A DNA stretch of 11,085 nt, from NCBI RefSeq assembly GCF_000227135.1, contig NC_018256.1, forward strand, positions 1,196,913 to 1,207,997, read 5' to 3'. A program made the position numbers and the translations under genes. A model generated the notes under the pieces. It was not told where the DNA came from, made no database searches, and was given only the letters and a program-made list of their open reading frames with translations. Shown piece by piece: positions 1 to 5,896 of this stretch; position 1 is the first letter of the stretch, and every line of letters starts with the position of its first letter. Source of the DNA: Leishmania donovani. Taxonomy: Eukaryota; Euglenozoa; Kinetoplastea; Trypanosomatida; Trypanosomatidae.

Positions 1-7
1 GGTAGGC

Positions 8-70
8 GAACTGTGGTTGTGTGGTGCACGTGTGTTTATCGAGTTGCCTCGGGTGGAGGGACAGGTTGGT
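8..70. repeat. Left arm of a 63-bp perfect inverted repeat
   Basis: Bases 8-70 are the exact reverse complement of 11023-11085, with all 63 positions matching by direct reading. Similarity stops abruptly on the inner side: after the shared GGTTGGT the two flanks differ. Seven bases lie outside this arm. The outer side of the partner arm falls beyond the window, so the true repeat could be longer. The arm is non-coding and sits upstream of the START gene. Confidence 0.97.
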
Positions 71-640
71 GAAAGGGTGAGCAAGTGGGCGCTTTTCTGG
101 TCACTCCTTATGTAGTCTCCTGCGTTTCGGCACTGCTGTGTTTCTGCGTTCCTGTTTCACACCAACACATTCTCGTTAACCGTCGTGAACTGCCGCTTAG
201 AGAAAGAGGGCTTGTGTGTGATTCGATGCTGCTCGCGGTCACGTCTTAGTCTTTGTCTGCACTGCTCTTTATGGGGGCACTAGGATACGAAGGAAGCAAT
301 AGACTGCGCCGGTGCGGAGTTCAGAAGCAAGCAAAACAGGCGAAGGCTCTCTGCACACGCGCTGCATACGCTGTATAACGAGGGAGCGTGTGGCTCGCTG
401 AAACCGGTGCGCTGCTGTGTTCGTCTTTTGCGTGGCATGCCGATCACACGATACTGCGCTACGCGGGGTCGTGGCGGTGTGCAACTGCAAGTGAAACGCT
501 CCTCCGACCTCTTCGCTAGTGGATGCCCCACCTTTTCGCTTGCCTCCACTCTCTTCTGTGCTTTTTGTTACTGCCGGCCTTCATGTACATAAATCCGCAC
601 ATGCGTGCAATGCCGCGCTTTCTCGTTTTTTTTTTTGAAC
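71..640. other. Intergenic spacer upstream of the START gene
   Basis: No convincing gene is seen on either strand; the short open frames have no recognisable protein features. The stretch probably holds the 3' UTR of an upstream gene outside the window and ends in the pyrimidine tracts (about 536-560 and 619-636) that precede the START gene's predicted splice acceptor. Confidence 0.6.
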
Positions 641-642
641 AG
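619..642 (+). promoter_or_regulatory. Predicted spliced-leader acceptor for the START gene
   Basis: A pyrimidine tract ending in eleven T (626-636) is followed by AG at 641-642. No AG occurs between the earlier tract around 540-560 and this one, so it is the first acceptor available. It would give a 5' UTR of about 149 nt to the ATG at 792. The rule used (polypyrimidine tract, then first AG) is the established trypanosomatid trans-splicing signal; actual use is inferred. Confidence 0.65.
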
Positions 643-647
643 GTCAT

Positions 648-752
648 ATGAGATCCTTCCTATCACTTGTGCTTTTTCCATTGGAATCGGTCTTGCCGCC
701 GTTGTGGCTACCACGCGTTGAGGAGAGGGTGCATATTCAAACAGATCATTAG
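648..752 (+). promoter_or_regulatory. In-frame upstream ORF (34 codons) before the START gene
   Basis: The first ATG after the predicted acceptor opens a 34-residue ORF that ends at TAG 750-752. It is in the same frame as the START ORF, which begins 39 nt further on at 792, and no other stop lies between them. The peptide begins MRSFLSLVLFPLE and is hydrophobic for its first 20 or so residues, resembling a signal or anchor segment. It may lower translation of the START protein or be skipped by leaky scanning. Stop readthrough or a downstream acceptor (for example AG 751-752) are other possibilities. Confidence 0.45.
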
Positions 753-771
753 TGCTTGGCCGGTGCAAGTG

Positions 772-786
772 CTGCTGCTGCTGCTG
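772..786 (+). repeat. (CTG)5 microsatellite in the 5' UTR
   Basis: Five CTG units lie immediately before the START ATG. Read in the START frame they would encode an alanine run, but they lie after the upstream TAG and before the first ATG. They are therefore most likely untranslated. Confidence 0.85.
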
Positions 787-791
787 CAACG

Positions 792-1892
792 ATGGATAAG
801 GATGGCGAGCGTTACGTGGAGTGTAAGGGGACTCGCTATGCTCTCATGACACTCCCTCACTTTCGCAAGTTTCGCGACCTCGCTTTGTCGAGCGACTCGG
901 CTTGGAAAACGCACTACTCCGACACCGTACTGAAGGTGGAGTCGAAACCTCCGGGCGACGGCTCTACGAACCTCAACATAATTAGGGCAACGCGCATCAT
1001 GAAGAACGTTCCGCCGGGGGTGCTGTACAACCAACTGCACGACGCCCAGTACCGCGCAACGTGGGACACAAATATGCTGGAAGGGTACAACATTGTTCAG
1101 CTAGATAAGCACAACGACATTGGCTATTATGCGGTGAAGTTCCCGTGGCCGTTGAGCAACCGCGACTTCTGCAACATGCGCTCATGGATGGAGTTCACAA
1201 ACGGCGAGTACATTATCTTCAACCACTCCGAGCCGCACCCCGATTGCCCTGTGAAGAAGGGCTTTGTCAGAGCCCGCTCCATCTTGACGGGCTTCTACAT
1301 TCGGCCCATTTCAGGCGAAAGGGGCACGCAGCTGGTCTACGTCAGCCATAGCGACCCCTGCGGCTCCATCCCCCATAGCGTTATCAACTTTGCTATGACG
1401 AAGGGAGCACGCATGATCCTGGACAATTGCGAAAAGTACTCGGAGAGGTACCCGGCCTACGTGGCGAAGATGTATCCGGCGGACCACGTGTATCCATGGC
1501 GCACGCCCAAGATGAACTGGGACAGCCCCTACCTGTACCCAGAAGACGTTCCTCCGAACACTGAGCCAGCAACGGAGCACCAGCAGCCAGAGGCTGGCGG
1601 CAGCGGTGGCGAGAAAGGGGAAGGCAATGAGCGATCCGGCGAAGAAAAAGCCGTCCCGTTTCTCTCCAGCAATGCCGGGCTATTGGGGACGTCACTGCCG
1701 CTTGCCCCTGTTGCCCCGTACCGCATCACGGATCTCCTTTCCGTTCAGCAGTACCGCTCTATCATGCAGGACGCCATGAACACCGTAGACCGTTCTTTTC
1801 TCCGCGAGGGACGCGTGCCGACCACAAAGGAGTACATTGTCCGACTCAAGTACATGATCGAAGGTATCCGCCGGACCACTGTGGACGTCTAG
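792..1892 (+). CDS. START-domain lipid-transfer protein, STARD10/PCTP-like
   Basis: This is a 366-residue protein. Residues about 20-225 form a START lipid-binding domain of the PCTP/STARD7/STARD10 type. Family features seen include FPWPLSNRDFCNMRSW (about 117-132), the KKGFVRARSILTGFYIRP strand (about 155-172) and YVSHSDPCGSIPHSVIN (about 183-199). Related proteins bind and move phospholipids between membranes, but the ligand here cannot be read from the sequence. Residues about 254-286 are a low-complexity Gly/Glu/Pro linker. The last 60 residues (about 306-366) look helical and are not recognised. No signal peptide or membrane segment is encoded from this start, so a cytosolic location is likely. 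The ATG at 792 was chosen because the longer open frame lacks an ATG and is closed upstream by TAG at 750. STARD10 is the closest relative I recognise. Confidence 0.88.
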   Translation: MDKDGERYVECKGTRYALMTLPHFRKFRDLALSSDSAWKTHYSDTVLKVESKPPGDGSTNLNIIRATRIMKNVPPGVLYNQLHDAQYRATWDTNMLEGYNIVQLDKHNDIGYYAVKFPWPLSNRDFCNMRSWMEFTNGEYIIFNHSEPHPDCPVKKGFVRARSILTGFYIRPISGERGTQLVYVSHSDPCGSIPHSVINFAMTKGARMILDNCEKYSERYPAYVAKMYPADHVYPWRTPKMNWDSPYLYPEDVPPNTEPATEHQQPEAGGSGGEKGEGNERSGEEKAVPFLSSNAGLLGTSLPLAPVAPYRITDLLSVQQYRSIMQDAMNTVDRSFLREGRVPTTKEYIVRLKYMIEGIRRTTVDV

Positions 1893-2131
1893 GCGGCGGC
1901 AACCGTTTCTGCTGATGTCATCCATGGTTCCCGTCTATTTGATACTTGCATGGTATTTACCCCAGCTCATGACGCCGATGGCGTGTCACGCGCAGCGGCC
2001 CCAGCGGCCTCCCTTTTCGCTTTCGCCCTTCCTCTCCATCAGCGCATCCCTGTCCGATGGCGACGTGCCGTGTCGGCTGCATTTGTGCGCCTCTGTGCGC
2101 GGGCAATTCGGCTCACCTTTTTGCGTTACGC

Positions 2132-2149
2132 GTTTCTCTCTTTTTTTAG
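2132..2149 (+). promoter_or_regulatory. Strong pyrimidine tract with AG, no clear gene behind it
   Basis: A run of T and C ending in seven T is followed directly by AG at 2148-2149, one of the best-looking trans-splice acceptors in the window. The next ATG (2189) opens only a 61-codon frame with no recognisable features. It may mark an alternative 5' end for the downstream gene, a non-coding RNA, or a decoy within the START 3' UTR. Confidence 0.45.
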
Positions 2150-2534
2150 TGTTGTTGCCGCGTCCCTTTTGGCTTCTCTTTCGGGGAGATGGGTGTATTT
2201 TTTGGCGCCCGGCGCCGCTCCTTACGTACGCTGTACCTGTGCCTGTGTGTATCGCGATGTGCGCACATACACAGACCCTTGCATCTTCCTCCACTCCTTT
2301 TGCCATTCTCTCTCTGTTTGGCGTTCGAAGCGAGCGAAACACCCTCACAAACGTGTGTAAAAACGCATACATGACTGCACTACCGCACAGGACAGTACGC
2401 AGGCGGTGATGGTGGAAAAAAATGGAGAAACAACGATCTTAGCGCGCGGTAACCTGCCCAAGGTGCTTGGCGAGTCCCAATCGTGAGCCGATGTCCTGAA
2501 GACGAGGCTTTGACGAGGGTGTCCGCATTCCGCT

Positions 2535-2566
2535 CTCGTGGAGCTCGTCTCCTCGAGCTTCACGAG
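2535..2566 (+). other. RNA hairpin, 13-bp stem with 6-nt loop
   Basis: Arms 2535-2547 and 2554-2566 pair along all 13 positions, with a single G-U wobble (2541 with 2560) and loop TCTCCT. On the opposite strand the wobble would be a C-A mismatch, so the fold favours the + strand transcript. It lies in the START 3' UTR or in an unassigned transcript. Confidence 0.7.
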
Positions 2567-2689
2567 CTCTGATAATGTCCCTCTTTTTCGTTCTCACCGT
2601 CACGTCCGCGTACTGGGAGGATGCGCTCTTGAGGGGCTTCGTCACATTTGTCCAAGTGACTGTGCGCCGTACTCGTTTGTGCCAATGCC

Positions 2690-2750
2690 TCCCTCCCCCT
2701 TCACGCCCCCTCCTTTTCTCTCTGATCACTGCCATCCATGCACCTCGTAG
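2690..2750 (+). promoter_or_regulatory. Predicted spliced-leader acceptor for the actin-like gene
   Basis: A long pyrimidine-rich stretch (about 2690-2732) is followed by its first AG at 2749-2750, giving a 283-nt 5' UTR. A second, weaker tract (about 2941-2960) with AG at 2998-2999 would give a UTR of only 34 nt. The choice matters because only the first includes the overlapping uORF at 2864. Confidence 0.5.
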
Positions 2751-2863
2751 TGTGCTGGTGCCGTAGCCAGATCGCCAAAGCATAAGGCCTCTCCTTCGAA
2801 CTGCGTGGTGGCACAGGCAGTGACGTACCAGTGCAGGCGTCAACACATATACACAGAGAACGC

Positions 2864-3043
2864 ATGGGGACGAGTGCCAGTGGTGTTGTTTGCATCTTGA
2901 CACCTGACAAGCTCCACCTCTCCACCATCGTCCGAGGGCCGTCCCTTCCTCGACCTCTCGCCGGCTTGCCGACTCCACACTGCAACGGCATCGCCTCAGA
3001 GGACTGTGCTCAGGTCGCTGCAGCTGAGTGCAGATGGAGGTGA
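2864..3043 (+). promoter_or_regulatory. Overlapping upstream ORF (59 codons) of the actin-like gene
   Basis: The ATG at 2864 opens a frame that ends at TGA 3041-3043, just past the main ATG at 3034 and in a different frame. If the mRNA starts at 2751 this uORF would oppose initiation at 3034. If it starts at 3000 it is absent. The translation has no recognised feature. Confidence 0.35.
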
Positions 3044-4005
3044 CATACATTGCCGATTGCGGGCATCACACCCTCAAGTACGCCGGGCTCTCGAAGTGGA
3101 ACCGCAAGACCGTCGAAGTACTCGTCAAAGAGCGCCGGAATGAGTGCAACGCGTACGTGGCCGATGACGAGCGGCTTCGACAATGCGTACCTCAGCTGCT
3201 CTCCGGAGAATTGCGCGCTGACGAGGAGCTGACGCTCATTTTGCTGCTAGACACCTTCCACTCACAGAAATCAAAGGCATCGCTGCTGTACTCGTGTTTC
3301 GAGCAGTTCGGGTGCAAGAATGTGTGCCTTCACTACACCGCATCTGCAGGACTCTACGCAGCTGGTGAGACCTCTGGGGTAGTGGTGGACCTCGGCTACG
3401 CCGGGGCTCAGCTCACTTCGGTGCAGCAGGGTACGGTGCAAATGGCCATGTCGACGCGACTCTCTTCGGTCGGCACTCGAAGCCTCGACGGCGAGCTGCA
3501 CAGGCTGCTGCGCGGCGACATGACGGAGGCGACACTTCACCTTGTGAAGGCTCACTGTTGCTCACTGATGGAGCGGGACGAGCTGGTACCGGAGCTGACG
3601 CTACCGGACGGCTCCGTGTTCCCATACGACGACCGGACGAGGAGTGAGCTCCACAGGGCCATCAGCGCGCTTCTTTACTCCACCACGTCTTCCGTGCCGG
3701 AAACTTTGCGCACAGTTTACCAGAAGCACTCGATTCGCTTCCCCGACTCCACCTCGTGGGTGCAGCTGGGCGGTGGATCACTAATCCGCGGTGTGGATGA
3801 GGTGCTCACAGCAGCAATGGCCCACCCGCTTTTCCGGCACGCGCCTAAGCGGCTTCACTTGAAGGACGTCACGCATGCCCCAGTCAGCGGCGGCATCATC
3901 CTATCGCAGCTGAACGTGTTCAAGAGCATGTGCATCGGCGTTAGCGACTACGAGGAATATGGCCCTGACGGATGTCTCCGCATGCAGGTCGCGGACGCCC
4001 GGTGA
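3034..4005 (+). CDS. Divergent actin-related protein (ARP/actin-like)
   Basis: This 323-residue protein has the order of actin-fold motifs. A degenerate phosphate-1 loop (about 6-18, YIADCGHHTLKYAG) is followed by the segment before phosphate-2 (SAGLYAAGETSG, about 104-115). Next come phosphate-2 (VVVDLGYAGAQLTSV, about 116-130), the adenosine motif (LGGGSLIRGVDEVL, about 245-258) and the C-terminal block SGGIILSQLNVFKSMCI (about 285-301), with a YEEYGPDG match to the actin tail. It is about 50 residues shorter than actin (375). The missing part lies mainly after residue 20, where subdomain 2 with the DNase-I loop would be, so actin-like polymerisation is unlikely. It is probably a subunit of an ARP-containing complex. 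I cannot assign it to a numbered ARP class. The start is the first ATG of the frame; upstream extension would need GTG. Confidence 0.85.
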   Translation: MEVTYIADCGHHTLKYAGLSKWNRKTVEVLVKERRNECNAYVADDERLRQCVPQLLSGELRADEELTLILLLDTFHSQKSKASLLYSCFEQFGCKNVCLHYTASAGLYAAGETSGVVVDLGYAGAQLTSVQQGTVQMAMSTRLSSVGTRSLDGELHRLLRGDMTEATLHLVKAHCCSLMERDELVPELTLPDGSVFPYDDRTRSELHRAISALLYSTTSSVPETLRTVYQKHSIRFPDSTSWVQLGGGSLIRGVDEVLTAAMAHPLFRHAPKRLHLKDVTHAPVSGGIILSQLNVFKSMCIGVSDYEEYGPDGCLRMQVADAR

Positions 4006-4387
4006 CGACACGAGCGGAGCGCGTTTTCGCATATGCGCCAGCCCGTTTTGTCGCAAGGGCCGTTTTCCCCTTTTTTCCCTTCCCCACCCTTTTCCGGCCC
4101 TTTCAGAGGGGGCAGCGCACAGACGCACGCGCACACCAGCACATACATCCCTGTTGCTGCTGATGTACCAGCACAGCAGCCCGCTTGCTTTGCCAACGGT
4201 CGCAGAAGTCACTGGTGAAAGTGCCACTGCCATGATGAACTCTCCTGTGTGAGCGCACATATCCCCCTGCTTCCTTCGTGCTGCTCACTCTCTCCTTGTC
4301 TTTACTTTTCCGGTTGTTTGCCCCCCCCCCTCGGCGCGCTGGGTGCGTCCAAGAGGCTCCTGGCAGCATCGAGTGGCTCTCCGGTCT

Positions 4388-4457
4388 CTGGTGGGGTTAG
4401 GATTGCACGTGGGAGACGGAGAGGAGGACGGTGTGCTGGCGGGGATGCTGGGATGGG
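4388..4457 (+). other. G-rich stretch with possible quadruplex potential
   Basis: The + strand carries several G runs here, including GGGGATGCTGGGATGGGG near its 3' end. This contrasts with the pyrimidine-rich + strand of most spacers in the window. Only three closely spaced runs of three or more G occur together, so any quadruplex would need a distant fourth run or two-layer stacking. Confidence 0.35.
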
Positions 4458-4570
4458 GATCTTATAGTACCGGTACTCGCCATCCCCTCTTTTTTTGCTA
4501 CAGTGCTCTCTCCCAGAGCCAAGCGGCTGCCACGTACGGATGGGGCACTCCTCTGTCACACGGCACCTTC

Positions 4571-4708
4571 TGTCCATTCAATGTTCTTCCTCTTTGCCCC
4601 CCCCTCCCTCGTGCCTTCTCACATGCCGCTCTGTTCGCTTTTTGTGTTTGCTTCTGTCTGGCGGGGATGCTGTCGCCTTGACATGGCTGTGTGTGCGTCT
4701 GTGGAAAG
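4571..4708 (+). promoter_or_regulatory. Predicted spliced-leader acceptor for the candidate small gene
   Basis: A pyrimidine-rich region (about 4571-4662) is followed by AG at 4707-4708. There are several ATGs before this AG (for example 4684), but the first ATG after it is 4765, which starts the candidate 75-residue protein. The G of the acceptor is also the first base of a 9-bp stem (4708-4733). Confidence 0.4.
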
Positions 4709-4733
4709 CGATCGCCATTCAGGAGGCGATCGC
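4708..4733. other. Hairpin, 9-bp perfect stem at a predicted splice site
   Basis: GCGATCGCC (4708-4716) pairs perfectly with GGCGATCGC (4725-4733) across an 8-nt loop. Each arm also contains the self-complementary GCGATCGC, so the element is both a direct and an inverted repeat. It begins at the predicted spliced-leader acceptor. Confidence 0.75.
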
Positions 4734-4764
4734 CGGTATTCGACCGTCGTTTGTCGAGCGACGT

Positions 4765-4992
4765 ATGACGATGATGAAATTACTCAGCGTCTTGAAGCAT
4801 CGCGCAAGAGCACGCCTTGAGCTCGCTCGAGCTCGGATGCAGCTGCGAAACGTCTGCGACTACGAAGTCATTGGACGCTTCTGCGGACTACTGCTTTTCC
4901 CGTTTACCGTTTACGTGTGCGTCGGGCAAACGCAAGGCTACAGCGAGAGTCAAATCCGCGACCGTATCGCGAGCCGGAAAGACGTGCCCTGA
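4765..4992 (+). CDS. Candidate small membrane protein, 75 residues
   Basis: I do not recognise a family. The protein has a basic, probably amphipathic helix (about residues 6-28, rich in Arg, Ala and Leu). A single hydrophobic stretch, VIGRFCGLLLFPFTVYVCVG (about 35-54), could cross a membrane, and a polar charged tail of about 20 residues follows. This layout is common in small mitochondrial inner-membrane subunits, but that is only an analogy. In its favour, it starts at the first ATG after a predicted acceptor, about two thirds of its codons end in G or C, and pyrimidine tracts, which dominate the spacers, are absent across it. Against it, the protein is short and the frame stays open upstream (to about 4495) with no good start. 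It could be a chance ORF in a long UTR or a decayed gene. Confidence 0.4.
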   Translation: MTMMKLLSVLKHRARARLELARARMQLRNVCDYEVIGRFCGLLLFPFTVYVCVGQTQGYSESQIRDRIASRKDVP

Positions 4993-5066
4993 GTGGGACT
5001 CGCACGCCCAATGCTTTGGGCTTGGATTTGTTTGTTTCACTTTCCACTGAACTCGACCGTGATTCG

Positions 5067-5172
5067 CTCTGTGTCACAGAGTTGCGGCGACCGCGCCGCT
5101 ACGGAGTGTGTAAGAGGTGTATTCAGGTATGTATGTGCGGGCATCGCGGCGCTTGGTTGACTCTTGCGCCGC
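5067..5172. other. Cluster of three hairpins
   Basis: Three perfect stems occur in about 105 nt. The first is CTCTGTG/CACAGAG (5067-5073 with 5075-5081), which is nearly loopless. The second is GCGGCG/CGCCGC (5084-5089 with 5094-5099) with a 4-nt loop. The third is GCGGCGC/GCGCCGC (5146-5152 with 5166-5172) with a 13-nt loop. The second and third share arm sequences and could pair in alternative ways. The cluster lies about 75 nt after the stop of the candidate small gene. Confidence 0.65.
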
Positions 5173-5601
5173 TTGCAGGCTTTCAGTGTCCCCTCCCCTC
5201 CAGAAACCGTGTACAACCACGACAGCCGAAAAGGCACTATTGAGGCGCTTTCCGTCATGAAGAGCGCAAATGAAGTGCGAAGACGCGCGGCGCGCCGGCT
5301 GTGACTCACAGGCAGCGTCCTAAACCCGGCACGAATCCTCGGGGCCGAATCGGCGACCACGCCAACTTGTCGGCCGTCTCGTGAAAGACGTGATGTGGGC
5401 ATTGCCTGTTTTGTTGCTGTTTAGTCGCAGGACAACTCGGGCAGCTTCCGCTGCTCGAAAGACGGATAGGGAGAGACGCAGGGAGTGATGAGCAGTCACA
5501 TACGTGCTTAGAGGCGTTTTCGCAAGCGTTTTGTGTCCTATTCTTCGTTTGTTCTTGACCGTACCTTTTTGTGCTTCTCCTCTGACTCGATCTGCCCGCT
5601 G

Positions 5602-5703
5602 CCTATTTTCCCCTCCCCCCGTCCCTCTGCTTGGCTGATCACGCTTACAAATGCCCAACGTTACATCTCTGTGCGCGTACACACCCTACTCCGACGCTTC
5701 CAG
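5602..5703 (+). promoter_or_regulatory. Predicted spliced-leader acceptor for IFT56
   Basis: A C- and T-rich tract (about 5602-5632) is followed by its first AG at 5702-5703. The resulting 5' UTR of about 194 nt contains no ATG before 5897, so acceptor and start codon support each other. Confidence 0.6.
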
Positions 5704-5782
5704 AGAAACACAGAAGAACGCGCAACTGTGTCATTATACGGACGGCAAAACAGCAGCAAAAGATTCTTTCATATATAAACGC

Positions 5783-5799
5783 ATATATATATATATATA
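5783..5799. repeat. (AT)8A microsatellite
   Basis: Seventeen alternating A and T bases lie in the IFT56 5' UTR, preceded by a shorter ATATATAA (5771-5778). The tract is directly followed by G at 5800, which forms an AG that could serve as a minor acceptor but lacks a preceding pyrimidine tract. Dinucleotide tracts of this kind often vary in length between strains. Confidence 0.9.
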
Positions 5800-5896
5800 G
5801 TTGTTTCACTGCTGCCTGTACGGCAACCATCGGTGCCATTGGTTGACTGGGAAACCACTGTAGCAACATCGAAGGCAGAAAAGGAAAACGAGCGCA

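Larger units (their letters stand above)
1893..3033. other. Intergenic spacer between START and actin-like genes
   Basis: This stretch holds the START 3' UTR, several pyrimidine tracts, an orphan splice-acceptor signal at 2148-2149, a 13-bp hairpin at 2535-2566 and the 5' UTR of the actin-like gene. Open frames here (for example 1915-2409 on + and 2439-3050 on -) have low-complexity or shadow-like translations and no recognised domain. The segment 2400-2660 is unusually poor in pyrimidine tracts compared with the rest of the spacer. Confidence 0.6.
4006..4764. other. Spacer after the actin-like gene
   Basis: This is mostly the 3' UTR of the actin-like gene plus the leader of the candidate gene at 4765. 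It contains a strong pyrimidine tract with AG at 4105-4106, followed by a 29-codon ORF (4163-4252) that I do not regard as supported. It also has a C10 run (4321-4330), a purine and G-rich stretch (about 4388-4460) and further pyrimidine tracts. No recognisable protein is encoded. Confidence 0.5.
4993..5896. other. Spacer and 5' UTR before IFT56
   Basis: A hairpin cluster occupies 5067-5172. The rest holds mixed-composition sequence, the pyrimidine tract and acceptor for IFT56 (5602-5703) and a 194-nt 5' UTR free of ATG. Overlapping short frames (for example 4917-5243) show no protein features. Confidence 0.55.

Noticed and set aside
756..791. N-terminal extension of the START protein from TTG at 756
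   Set aside because: TTG is not an expected start in trypanosomatids. The extension is only an alanine run produced by the CTG repeat, and ATG 792 follows at once.
1915..2409. 164-codon open frame on the + strand after the START gene
   Set aside because: The translation is low-complexity and reflects pyrimidine-rich sequence (Ser, Leu, Phe, Pro, Cys). It has no domain, and two other frames are equally open over the same stretch.
2439..3050. 203-codon open frame on the - strand
   Set aside because: It is antisense to the unit, has a biased Arg/Ser/Cys-rich translation without a recognised domain, and overlaps the 5' UTR and start of the actin-like gene. Long chance frames are common at this GC content.
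4163..4252. 29-codon ORF after a pyrimidine tract with AG at 4105-4106
   Set aside because: It is too short, has no recognisable feature, and lies about 160 nt after the actin-like stop, where a 3' UTR is expected.
4393..4402. GGGTTAG telomere-like heptamer
   Set aside because: A single unit without tandem copies is not evidence of telomeric sequence.
4917..5010. tRNA-like B-box resemblance (TCAAATCC on +, TGCGAGTCCC on -)
   Set aside because: Neither strand gives a matching T-stem, an A box at proper spacing or an acceptor stem, so no tRNA can be folded.
5286..5302. GC-rich palindrome around GGCGCGCC
   Set aside because: It is a short self-complementary site with no usable loop, expected by chance in this GC-rich DNA.
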